The position numbers and the translations under genes are program-made. From Skeletonema tropicum (lineage: Eukaryota; Bacillariophyta; Thalassiosirophyceae; Thalassiosirales; Thalassiosiraceae), in assembly GCA_037178625.1 (NCBI GenBank), contig CM074136.1, positions 992,001 through 1,056,000 of the forward strand: 64,000 bases of DNA, in the 5' to 3' direction. Below the pieces are notes generated by a model. That model made no database searches. It saw nothing but the letters and a program-made list of their open reading frames with translations, and was not told the origin of the DNA. How positions within the stretch are numbered: position 1 is the first letter of the stretch; each line of letters begins with the position of its first letter. Positions 31,819-42,245 of this stretch are shown piece after piece.

Positions 31819-33296
31819 CTAACTGAAATTCATCAATGTCTCAGGGTAAGCCCTCAAAAGACGAAAAACGCTTTGTGTGTACTCAATACTATCTCGATCT
31901 AGAACTTCATTGCTTTCCCAAAGGAGATCAATGGGAAGCTTTCTTAGAGCATTCCGTTTTGATACGGATATAGCATCATGCTCTTTCAGCAGCAATGCTA
32001 TCGTATCATATTTTGCTCCTCGGCATGCATAATGGAGGGCGGTGTTGTTGTCGATATCCACGGCCCGAAGAGTTCTCATATCGAGATCAATCAAGTGTTG
32101 AATAACGCTAACAGAATCGTGATTTTCACATGCGATGTGCAACGGCAACGCAAAATTGTTGTCTAGAGTTCGTAATGCAGAGGGATTTCCTTTTACCAAC
32201 AACTTGATTGAGCCAAGTCTGACATTGTTTTGTAGTGCTGTGTGCAGAGGAAGATGTCCTTTTGCATCAGGTGTCATCATCTGAAGGCGGTCTTTGGCTT
32301 GACGAGCATAGACTAACTCACTGTTGATGAATGATTGTACTTGATAATCATGATGATGAAAATCTTCCTCAATACTATCATCCTCAATTGCTTCGGGGTG
32401 TGCATCATAAATGATAGCGGCCTCCTCGATGGTTGCATCCCCGTTGGTTGCATCCCCGTTGGTTGCATCCCAGCAAGCATATACAAGCAGAGACATTTCT
32501 TCCCAGCGCTTTTGTAGCTTCACATTGGGATCACAATCCAGCAAGTATTTTAAACAATCCAAATCAGTTGGTGGAGTGCCACTGTGTCTCCAACTTCCAA
32601 TTGCTTTATGAATTGGATAACATCCTCTTGTGTCTGCATGGTTGATGGCATCGGGGTAAAGTTTGTGCAAGTACTCGACTGTACCGAGGGAGTTTTTTGA
32701 ACACGCGCAGTGAAGAGGCAGCAATCCTTTGAAGTTGGCAATTTGCTCGGATCCAGGATATGCTTCTATTAAGGCTTGGCAAAATTCAGGTGATTTGGAT
32801 TCACTTGCATAGTGAATTGGAAGACAACCATAATTTATAGCGGCAGCACGACGAGCTGCTCCTCCTGGATACTTTTCAAGAAACAGTTTCAAAATTTCCA
32901 TCGCAACGAAATCGTCTTGCTTTACTATGCATAAAGTATGTAAAGGCAAGTAACCGTAATTGTTTACACTGCGAAGAGTGTCGGGAGCTGCATCGATGAG
33001 GAGTTGCATTATCCCCCGTGTCATACTTTTGTTACGACAGGCGTAGTGGAGAACCGTATTTCTACCATCATCTAATAACTTGATAGCATCGGGAAAGTAT
33101 TCAATAAGGCATTGAATTATTTCCTCCGTGACTCTTTTATCCGTGCACATTTTGCAGAAGAAATAATCTCCATGTGGTGAGGTTTACTATTGGGTGTCAC
33201 TTCATGTCGCTCGAGTATTTCACGTAGACCCTCGTCCGAAAGCGACTCAGAGTTACTTTTCCATGCAAATAATGCATCCATTAAAGGATCATTCAT
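31819..33296 (-). CDS. Ankyrin-repeat protein, inverted paralog (frame break near N-terminus)
   Basis: The frame from ATG 33150 to 31819 encodes 443 residues of ankyrin repeats (NTVLHYACRNKSM, GYLPLHTLC, GCLPIHYASE, GLLPLHCACSKNS, NTALHYACRGAKYDTIALLL). A better N-terminus starts at ATG 33296 (MNDPLMDALFAW) but is one base out of frame; the shift lies near 33170, between PNSKPHHM and GDYFFCKM. The protein is closely related to the plus-strand gene 280 bp away, tail to tail. A 15-bp coding repeat (GDATN three times, near 32433-32471) is unique to this copy. All repeats look like the scaffold type and no other domain is seen. Confidence 0.7.
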
Positions 33297-33734
33297 TATG
33301 ATGATAATTCAAACTAATATCAAAACTGGTCTCTAATTCTTATCATCTGCCATCGCCGGCCCATTGCTGCCTTGTTGCCTCTTGCTTGCGTCTTGCGTAA
33401 GTAGGGTCTGCGTGCCTCTTTATGTATTTGCTCTTTTTTTTGCTTGGCTTGTCACAGTGGTTCAGACCTTGCGTAATTTGACGGTTAACGTCTCTCATCA
33501 TTTTTTTCTAATTTGCAGCAAGTATTGTACTTACAATACTTAGTCAAAATCGAACAGACGCTAACCGTCGCTTTGAACCGCAGTGTATTGCAGTGCCTTA
33601 TGCTCGTCAGGGCACTGATGCTCGTGTGCTGTTGGGACTTGTCTGATACGACACCGATGACGTCATTTCATCTATTTTGCTTCCTCGCTCTCGACTCTCG
33701 ACTGGCTCGTCACTATTTTCATTTTTCTTTGACC
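33297..33734. other. Divergent intergenic region
   Basis: The stretch lies between the ankyrin paralog and the DUF2358 gene. No motif is recognised. Confidence 0.35.
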
Positions 33735-34574
33735 ATGACGACGAAAGCTCTAGCACTAGCACTAGCTGTACTCGTATCAACGCAGCTCCTAACAGCGGCG
33801 GTCAGTGCCTTTTGTTCCCATTCTCGACAAGCCAGAACGGCCAGACCAAATTTCGATCAGCTTCAGAGAACTCAAACAAGTCAGATCTTCGCCACAAATG
33901 ATTCTTCCGACGACGATAACTCGGGCAGCTCTTCCTCCTATGAGTCATCTGCATCTGTAACCAAGGGGCTAGTATCATCCTTGACATCACTCACCAACAA
34001 TATCTTTGGAGGAAACAGCAACAAAGAAAGTACTACAGGCACAGCTGTTCTTGAAACTAGTCAGAACACTCCACCTACATCGCCAGAAGAACTCCTCATA
34101 AGAATCCAAAAGGATTACACCCAAAACAATTATCTATGGACTGGAAACATAGATACATCCTCATTTGTATCCAATTGCACCTTTACCGATCCTACGTTAT
34201 CCTTCGTAGGCGTGGACAAGTACGTCGAAAATGTTGGTAACTTGGTCCCAATTGTGGAATATGCCCTGGGAAGCGAACAGATTAGTAACTCGACATTACT
34301 CGATATAACACTGGAAAAAGAAAAGGGATACATTCAAACAAGGTGGAATATGATTGGAGAATTGAATGCCTTGTTTTGGAAACCCAAAATTGATGTGATT
34401 GGTCGGACGAAGTTTTGGTATCAAGAAAAAGAAACGAATAGTAATAATAATGCGGTACAAGTGTATTTTTATGATGAAGAGTGGGAAATCCCTGCTGGAT
34501 TGGCACTGCTTCAGCTCGTGACGCCTGCGGGTACAATACGTCGATCGGATGAAGAGCGAGTGTTGAAAACATAG
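33735..34574 (+). CDS. DUF2358-family protein, probably plastid-targeted
   Basis: About 279 residues from the ATG at 33735. The start is a bipartite plastid presequence: a signal peptide (ALALALAVLVSTQLLTAA) ending in VSAFCSHS, where the Phe after Ala is the diatom plastid-import mark, followed by a Ser/Asn-rich transit region. The mature part has the DUF2358 pattern: an initial helix (PEELLIRIQKDY), then LWTGNIDTSSFVSNCTFTDP, SFVGVDKYVENVGNL, and strands with IQTRWNMIGELNALFWKP. This is an NTF2-like alpha/beta cup fold known in cyanobacteria and plants; function is unknown. Conservation between plastid lineages argues for a plastid role. Confidence 0.75.
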   Translation: MTTKALALALAVLVSTQLLTAAVSAFCSHSRQARTARPNFDQLQRTQTSQIFATNDSSDDDNSGSSSSYESSASVTKGLVSSLTSLTNNIFGGNSNKESTTGTAVLETSQNTPPTSPEELLIRIQKDYTQNNYLWTGNIDTSSFVSNCTFTDPTLSFVGVDKYVENVGNLVPIVEYALGSEQISNSTLLDITLEKEKGYIQTRWNMIGELNALFWKPKIDVIGRTKFWYQEKETNSNNNAVQVYFYDEEWEIPAGLALLQLVTPAGTIRRSDEERVLKT

Positions 34575-34735
34575 TTGAAAGAACAGAAATAGTTTTTCCA
34601 TATGACACCTAACAACATTTTCTGCTCTACTTTTTTAATACATTAGCAGAAAGAACAAAACTTTCCACTCTACAAGCACATTTCCTTGCCCATCACAGCG
34701 CAACACACAATCATAATATGAATATGCAGATTCCA

Positions 34736-35648
34736 TTACAATCCCTTCTTCTTGCACTCCTGCAACCAACCATCAATATCCAGAATAACATCCCCACCAA
34801 TATCACTCGGCAACACATCCCTATCCAAACCAAACTTCTTCAAACTGCCCAACACCTTCTCCTGCGACCCCGAATGCACCCTCAAACGCTTCCTCATTCG
34901 ATCTGGCATGATAACTTTCATAATCGGAAACACAATCTTCTCAAAGAACCATGGGGGGTGGCAGATGTGAAAGGCACCCATACGGACAGGGATACACCCT
35001 GTTATGCTTTCCATATTCATCTTCATCAATTTTCGATCCACATAGGATATTTTGGCATGGTGAGGGTATCCAATTACCACCACACCCAATTTCTGCGCTG
35101 TATCATTCCCCTCTAGAATATGATGGAGGATATACCAAATTGATCGTGCGACACCGTAACGTTCATCCGAGGAGTGATTATACCCCTTGAGAGCAGATGG
35201 ATCTGCAAACACAATGGCTCTGCCGCCTGTATCATACGTCATGGTTGGTTTCATGAAACCCAAATATAATCCCTTCCAAGTAAACCTTACCCTATCCGCA
35301 TCTTCCTTGGTATTTTCACTGTTTTCTTGCAAGGCACCTTCCGATCCACCCACATGCAACGCCTTATACGCCAACACATCTCCAAACAACTCGACCCGTT
35401 TCTCCCAATACTTGCAAATACGTTCCGCCGCCTCCTTCACATGGAACACTTCACATCGTAAAAACATTAAGCGGTGAGATTCTCCCACGAGGGAGGGACA
35501 TTTTTCAGTTGCGGTAGTCCATGCTGCTTTTTTGTCAGCGGGGATTTTGGAGAGTTCAGGTTTCGAGTTCGGTGTATTTGGTGGAGAGGAATTCGGGTGT
35601 TTCCTCGGGTTGGGGCCGCTGCCCGTAGATTGTTAGGGGATCTTCCAT
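34736..35648 (-). CDS. CRAL-TRIO (Sec14-like) lipid-binding protein, one frame break
   Basis: The 250-residue frame ending at 34736 has a CRAL-TRIO-N segment (RLMFLRCEVFHVKEAAERI, CKYWEKR) and a Sec14-type lipid-binding lobe (GRAIVFADPSALKGY, ILHHILE, GVVVIGYPHHAKISYV, GAFHICHPPWFFEKIVFPI, then LPSDIGGDV, the usual closing motif). The natural start is the ATG at 35648 (MEDPLTIYGQ); that frame meets a stop near 35560. One base removed in GAAACCTGAA joins it to the rest (TELE then PELSKIPADKKAAW). Such proteins move phosphoinositides or small lipids between membranes; the ligand is unknown. It converges on the DUF2358 gene. Confidence 0.7.
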
Positions 35649-36117
35649 TGTTGTTTGGGTTGTGGCGGCAGAAATCATGTCATGGTGGATATCTTTTTGA
35701 CACGAATTCTGAATGTAGAATTTTGAATGCCGCACATCTGGATTCGAGTGTTCTTTCCTGTTCGGATGTATTCTGTGAAATCATGCATAAGATACCTAAG
35801 ATGGCATCTCATTATGAGGATACCTATCTTATGCTCTCCAGCCATCCACGTGAAAGAACACACAAAACAACTCATTCATTGCCATCGCATTTGTTCTTTG
35901 AAACGACCTCACTTCGTTGCATAGCATACTTTTCAATGCAATGCTTGTAGCTTGTAGCTTGGTTTTTCTTTAGAAGGTTGCTGCTAGCTCTCTAATTTCT
36001 TTATTGTGTGCATTGGAGCCAATCACTGCAAGTAGAAATTTCCTATCGCCACATCCGCTACAATCAACACACTTCTTTCATATCATAATATCACTTCGGA
36101 AATTAGGTACTAACATA
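35649..36117. other. Divergent intergenic region
   Basis: No gene is seen. A weak inverted pair (AAGATACCTAAGATGG and GGATACCTATCTTATG) lies near 35790-35832. Confidence 0.35.
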
Positions 36118-38044
36118 ATGACGACATCAATCATCTATGCCAAAGCATGGACGCTCTTGCTAGCTCTATCGCTATGCATTACTGGAACATTCGCCTTCCT
36201 CCCACCAACCACTCAATCATCCACCACCCAACTCCATTCCACCGCAGCACAAGAAACCTCCACTACCTCCTCTAGCTACGCAGCCCCACCCATCGAAATC
36301 GACCGCCGACGCAACCTCGCCATCATCTCCCATCCCGACTCGGGTAAAACCACCATGACCGAAAAACTCCTCCTCTACGGAGGAGCACTCCAACAAGCCG
36401 GCGCTGTCCGAATGAAGGGCGAACAACGCGCCACCCAATCCGATTTCATGGAGATGGAAAAACAACGTGGGATTAGTATTAGTGCCACTGTCATGTCATT
36501 TGAGTATAATAGTCTCTGTGTGAATATTTTGGATACACCCGGCCATCAAGATTTTAGTGAGGATACGTATAGGGCATTGGCAGCGGCGGATAATGCGGTA
36601 ATGTTGTTGGATGCCGCAAAAGGGCTTGAACCGCAAACTCGCAAATTGTTTGAGTGAGTCGATTTGATTGGGTAATGCATTTTGTTCAATTTTGCGATAT
36701 CACTAATCTCTTCTTGCTCTCTTATCACAATCAAGAGTTACGAGGATGAGGAATTTGCCATTGTTTACGTTTGTGAATAAGATGGATAGGCCAGCGTTGG
36801 ATCCTAGTGAGATTATGGATCAGATTGAGAGTGAGTTTGGGTTGGAGACGTATCCGATTGTGTGGCCTATTGGGGATGGAGAACGGTTTAAGGGGGTGTT
36901 GGATCGAATGGACAATGTGGTTCATTTGTTTGGCAAGGGAGATCGAAAGAGTAAGGCAGAGGTGGAGACTGTTTCAATGGATGATTTGGACACATTAAAG
37001 GAACGTATTGATGATCAAGAATTGTTTGATAAGTTGATGGAAGATATTGAAATTTTGGATGAATTGATTGCTCCTTTAGATATGGATCGAGTGATTGCTG
37101 GTGATCAATCTCCATTGTTCTTTGGATCTGCCATGACCAACTTTGGAGTGCAATTGTTCTTGGACAAGTTTTGTAACATGGGAGTGAAGCCAAGTGGACG
37201 ATTGGCAAAGCTTGTGGAAGAGGGCAAGGGAAAGAAGGGGGCACAATCCAAGTTGGACGATGATGATGAACCAAATGATCTAGTCAATCCAGAATTTGGA
37301 GAATTTACTGGATTCGTCTTCAAGACACAAGCCAATCTTGATCCAAAGCATCGTGATAGGTTGGCATACATCCGTATTGTCTCGGGAGCATTCCAAAAGG
37401 GTATGAAGGTGGGACATTCCCGATCCAAACCCGGAAAGAAATTCAACTTGGCCCAAGCTCAGACACTATTTGGATCAGATCGTGAATCTGTGGAGGTGGC
37501 CTACCCAGGAGATGTGATTGGAATCAACAACCCCGGTGATTTTGCTATTGGAGACACATTGTATACTGGAAACCAAAAGGTTGCTTTTCCGGGCATTCCA
37601 TCCTTCTCGCCTGAGATCTTTGCATACATTAGAAATCCAAATCCTTCGTCATATAAATCATTTACAAAGGGAATTGATCAGTTGCTTGCCGAGGGTGCAG
37701 TCCAAGCCTTACGGCAACGCAATGATGATGGAGGTGGGCCACTAATCTTGGCGGCTGTTGGTCAATTGCAATTTGAGGTTGTTCAAGCACGTCTCAAGGG
37801 TGAATACAATGTCGACTCCGACTTGGAACCCATAGGTTACACTTTAGCACGTTGGGCTGAAGGAGGTTGGGATGCGGTGGACAAAGCGGATGCCGACGGT
37901 AAGCTATTTGGTATCATGATTGTACAAGATAGGTGGGGAAGACCGGTTCTATTATTCAGGAATGATTGGAAGGCAGCGGGTGTTGCTGAAGAGGAGAAGT
38001 ATCTACAGTTGAAGCCATGGTCCAAACCGCCAATGTTCGAGTAG
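36118..38044 (+). CDS. prfC: Plastid peptide chain release factor 3 (bacterial RF3 type)
   Basis: Exons 36118-36653 and 36736-38044 (82-nt intron, GTGAGT...TCAAG) give 614 residues. It is a translational GTPase of the bacterial RF3 group: G1 SHPDSGKTT (71-79), the switch region [15 protein letters not shown]3 DTPGHQDF (139-146), and G4 NKMDR after [16 protein letters not shown], the stretch typical of RF3. Domain II starts near [22 protein letters not shown] and domain III near [18 protein letters not shown]3 recycles RF1/RF2 from the ribosome after termination. The N-terminus is a signal peptide ending GTFAFLPP with Phe after Ala, so the protein should act on plastid ribosomes. Both splice sites fit the conserved sequence exactly. 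Confidence 0.9.
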
Positions 38045-38224
38045 ATTTGACAAGATGATGATGATGTATACAGCTCTAATACCAACTTACTACTTGGGGT
38101 TTCAGTAGAAAACGAAGCAATGTTCATTATTTATCAAATATGAAGTCGAAAATGTTAATTTTGCTTGATTATGCTAATTTTTGCTTGATTCTGATAGATG
38201 AACGAACACATACCTCGTCTCTTC

Positions 38225-38275
38225 TCTGTCCCACCCTCTTCTCTGTCCCACCCTCTTCTCTGTCCCACCAGGAGG
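38225..38275. repeat. Short tandem repeat, TCTCTGTCCCACCC units
   Basis: An 18-bp unit containing CTCTGTCCCACC is repeated three times, just downstream of the ANK/TPR gene's acidic tail. Confidence 0.75.
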
Positions 38276-38319
38276 AGGAGGAGAGCCAAAGTCAATCTAC
38301 TAATACAATCCTGGCATTT

Positions 38320-39720
38320 CTAGTTCCTCAGAATCGTCGCTGTTGCTGTCAAATCAAGATCATCATCAACTTCCTCAACATCATCATCATCATCATCTTC
38401 TCCTCCTCCTTCATCATATTCTCCATTTATAGAGCTGTCATCTTTCTTTCCTGTTGTACTTAATCCCAGCATTTCTAGTTCCTCATCGCTGTTCAAATCA
38501 TCATCATCTTCTTCATCATCATCTTCTCCATTTATAGAGCTGTCATCTTTCTTTCCGTACAAAGTAAGACAGATAATCATCTCGAATTTCTCTTCATCAA
38601 GCTCTTTGTCTGGGCATCCGCAAAACGGACATTTTTCTGGTCGTGGATCATCCATGCAGTTTAATCCACAGTAATCACAACCGACGTCCCCGATCCAAAA
38701 CCCATGTAGACGCGTTCATATATAGCCTTGAATTCTTGGCTCTCGTGGTCCACAACTTCATCTGGCACTCCAATATCATCAAGCACAGACCAAATCTCGT
38801 TGAATTTTTCCGATTGTGGGAAATGCATCAATCCGTTTTTACATGCTTGTTTCCCTCTAGAGGCAATTCGCCATACCCCAAATACGCCCTTGCCATCTCC
38901 TCCCAGCCAATCTCAAAACTGGGTTCAATTTCTACAGCTGTTGATGCAGCTTCATATGCTATTTTGAAACTATTCCGGCCACCAATTTGACCGCTAGTTT
39001 TCTTCGTGCACGCATCCTGGAGAGCACATCCAGCAAGGTTGGCGTGGTTACGATAATCCTTATCGCAGTTAGGTATCACCTGAATATATTTGTCCATCGC
39101 ACGTTCAAATACTTCTTCTTCCCAATACGATTCTGCTTCCAGCCTAATCTCAGTTGCCATCTTTGTCGCTGCGTCAACATAGTTTGGATCGGATCTTTCC
39201 CTTGCCCCAGCACTTTGTATAAGCTTCGTTGACCTCTGAAAATCAGGTGATTCGCCAAATGACCTGTCCAGAGGTGTTCTGCCAAAATTATCACAAATAT
39301 CTGCTTTTGCTCCAGCATCAATCAGTGCCTTAACCATCGCAAAATGTCCATAGCTGCACAACATCTGACAATCGTGAGATGACAACTCTGCGAATGAACC
39401 AATTAATAAACAACAACTCACGTAGCAGCTTTATGAAGTGGAGTTTCACCAGCCATCATGCTACCTGCTTTCAAAACCAAATCAGCCCCAGCATTCTTAA
39501 ACGCTTGGACGATCGCTTCTGCGACTTCTTCCGTCAAGTCACTATAGAGAGCCACAAGTTATGCAGTACACCTGCACCATCTCCATCCAACTCGTCGACT
39601 TCCAGTCTATATTTCTCTACTGAAGCCGTCTTTGAGTAGAGAAACTACTTCTGCCTTCTGCGCTGCATCACGAATCACGATTGTTGGCGGATATGTAGGA
39701 ATATTGGGTAGGTAGACATC
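38320..39720 (-). CDS. Ankyrin-TPR protein with C-terminal zinc motif (several frame breaks)
   Basis: Read from 39720 down: an acceptor-like TTTCTTTAG at 39720, then AAQKAEVVSLLKDGF and, after a frame change, VDELDGDGAG. A second block has VAEAIVQAFKNAGADLVLKAG and GETPLHKAAT, spliced (intron 39421-39354) to YGHFAMVKALIDAGA. Next come GRTPLDRS, a TPR-like helical part (YWEEEVFERAMDKYIQV) and ACKNGLMHFP. A zinc-type end (CDYCGLNC and CPFCGC) precedes an Asp/Glu-rich tail with an internal repeat (KKDDSSINGE twice). Single-base frame changes lie near 39610, 38870 and 38685. ANK-TPR-zinc proteins of this kind are common in diatoms and may be adaptors. The first exon was not found. Confidence 0.55.
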
Positions 39721-41365
39721 CAATAGCCCCTAAAGAAAAGTAAGAGAGGATTTCACTCCTCTTCATGCGTCGGAATCAGTAGCATCCATGGCGCGATGGA
39801 TCTTCTCCAACAACTTTTTCGCTAAATCAAGCGCGATGTGAACACATATCATTCATGGCGCGGATCGGCAGTATATCGAGCTCTCACAGCCATTCATTCA
39901 ATCATGGATGGCTTTCTCGTGATGGCAGAGAGAAAAAAAGCCGTTGAGATCACTTGCGGCTGTTTCATTTAGCTCATAAATTTCCATCTGGCAAACTGTC
40001 AACATCATTTACTGGCAAACCATGATGTCGGCCAACTCCCCCTCCGCTCGCCGGCCGCTTGCTATACTACCGCCGCCTTCCAACAACGTTCATCCGCAAG
40101 CATCGCCGTCGCCTTGAAGCAGGCGCCGCCGCTAACGGCTGCAGCCGATGACTGATGATTACAGGTGAGTTACATGATTCATGATCGGGCGAAAAGAACA
40201 GTATTGTAGATGAGATCGAGCAACAACTTCAGCACCGAGGAAGGCCCAGCACCGTGGAAGCCGATGCTATACAAATTGGCCCATCGCCGAGGATAGCCGG
40301 CGATTGATAAATTGGCCCAAGAAGTTAATGGCCTTCGGGTGCACTCGGTTTGGGGTTCCGAGATAGAGAGATAGTAACGGTTGGTTTCCAAGGTTTGGTC
40401 ACGGCGGGGCTAGAAGGTGTCGAGAGGCTTAAACAGAGTGTTCGTCCTCCTCAGGGAAAGATTGGCACAGTTCCTTCAGGGTTTGCCAGACCAAAAAATC
40501 CGTCGTTTTACCACCGTTCGTTCTCTTGAAACGTATCCCCACAAACGGATCAAAGATCCGACTCTACTCTTATTCTTCGGTGGCAAACGAACGTTGTTTC
40601 ATACATATTGTTGACCTACTTTATCTAACAAACAATATTTTCTCCCTCTTTCAACGTAGCCATCTTCCCTTAACCATCGGGCGTCTCATTCGATGCATCT
40701 TGACGGCGATAGCGACGAAATGGTTGAATGCAATCGAGAGGAGTTCAACGTCTGTATGCTCTTCGACACTCTCTTCGCAAGGCGTATCTCAAGCTACACA
40801 GCTACCGTCCAAATTCCACCCCACCGCAACTCGGACCAAGCAGAGACTGTTGACTTAAGGCCTTACTAGCAGGGCAGGAACAACATGGCAAGTTTAGTTC
40901 GATTGAGCAGTCGAGCAGGGCCTGTCCTCCAAGTAGCGCCCATAATGCCCATCGCGTATCTTATGGCTCATTATTTGCCGCCTCTCTCTCTCTAGAGATA
41001 GAGTAGCGAGATGATCGGGAATTGGCGTTTCCGTCTTCTAGAGTCTTGGGTTGGAATGAGAGATAATATTGTGTCTCATGCTTTTTGTCAGATGTAAAAG
41101 TTTACTTACGGCACTGCTTTTCTAGTTCCAGTTAATTTGATTTCAATGTCCAATTCCAATGCTGGCTTATTCTTATGCTCAGCCCTCTTGAGATTCACCA
41201 ACAAGTGTGTACGTCACACTCAGTTCCAATACTCCGACTTCCATTGTGTCTCAAGAGATTAATTCAAATCTCTGAGCACACTCTTCAAACGGCTTCCTGC
41301 AGATGTACGGCCATCACAGTCCATTCCCTACATACGCATACGTAGACCAAGCAGAGCCCAATGCG
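39721..41365. other. Long intergenic stretch
   Basis: No gene is supported over 1.6 kb. A minus-strand ATG near 39790 (MDATDSDA, then stop) could belong to a first exon of the ANK/TPR gene but no donor site fits. Confidence 0.35.
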
Positions 41366-41680
41366 TCAATATCCAGCAAGTCCCTCTTCTAGTAGACGAT
41401 CAAGTCCAATGCTATCTTCTACCAGTTTGGCAACCACCTCCTGTCGGCGCATAATCTCCTTCAACTCCACACATGGCTGCCTCAACCACACTTCCAACGT
41501 ACGACTTCCCATCTTGGTTTGACATTGATTCAAAACACCATAGAGAATTGTTGGATGAGTTCCCACCCGTCAGGAGAGCAGCTCCACTTCCATTTCTGGG
41601 TGGGAATAAATGAAGCCGTTCTATCCAAAGCTAGGTGTGAATGTAGTGTGCCAGATACGACACAGCAAGAGCCCTCACTA
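41366..41680 (-). pseudogene. MSH2 gene fragment
   Basis: This is a piece of the MutS homolog MSH2 from the connector/lever region (domains II-III), about 90 residues. It reads FPPRNGSGAALLTGG, then SSNNSL, then, one frame over, YGVLNQCQTKMGSRTLEVWL and RQPCVELKEIMRRQEVVAKL, before a stop after LEEGLAGY. In MSH2 this block is followed by the ATPase domain, which is absent here, and the preceding mismatch-binding domain is absent too. At least two frame changes interrupt it. It is therefore a relic of a duplicated MSH2 gene; a full MSH2 must exist elsewhere if mismatch repair is active. Confidence 0.75.
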
Positions 41681-42245
41681 TCGGATCAGCACTTTCACTT
41701 GACATCTTCGAAACAACATCTGCTTCGCAGCATCTTTGGGAAAAGAGTGGAAGGCGCGCAGCGCATGCAGCCAAGGTTTCTCAGAGAGATTTGAAGGAGA
41801 GGCATTTCGCGGATTTTTTAGAAATTTTCACGTAGGAATTAATAAATACTGAAAAAGGAAAAAGCGGCACCAAAGTTGCGCCAATGATATCGACCTGCCA
41901 CATAACAATGGGATTTCCGCACGCCCACGATTATCGACTTCATGCTCATGCGATATCAAAGGCATTATTAAGATAATGCTCGAGATGCTTCTATGGATAT
42001 AGCTGTCTCGCTCCACAAAGTTTTCGTTCCATTAATCCCCAGACCGTGGTAGATCACAGTACGTCGCTTTTCTCTTCGAGCGAGAGCGTCACTGAAAGTG
42101 TTAGATTACACGTACGTAGATACAGTAGATACAAGACTACTCTAATCATTATCTTTTATCTCCTATCTAATCTATCAATAGCATCGATTGGAAGTAGGGA
42201 GATCGAGGATACTAACAGGTTATAGAGCCTATACAATCACCAACA
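41681..42245. other. Intergenic / promoter region
   Basis: A minus-strand stretch near 41650-41740 (KMSSESADPIVRALAV) may continue the MSH2-derived fragment or another relic. Otherwise I see nothing. Confidence 0.3.

Noticed and set aside
40179..40860. Overlapping open frames of 65-110 codons in the 39.7-41.3 kb gap
   Set aside because: Composition is not protein-like, none has a recognisable motif, and both strands are equally open.
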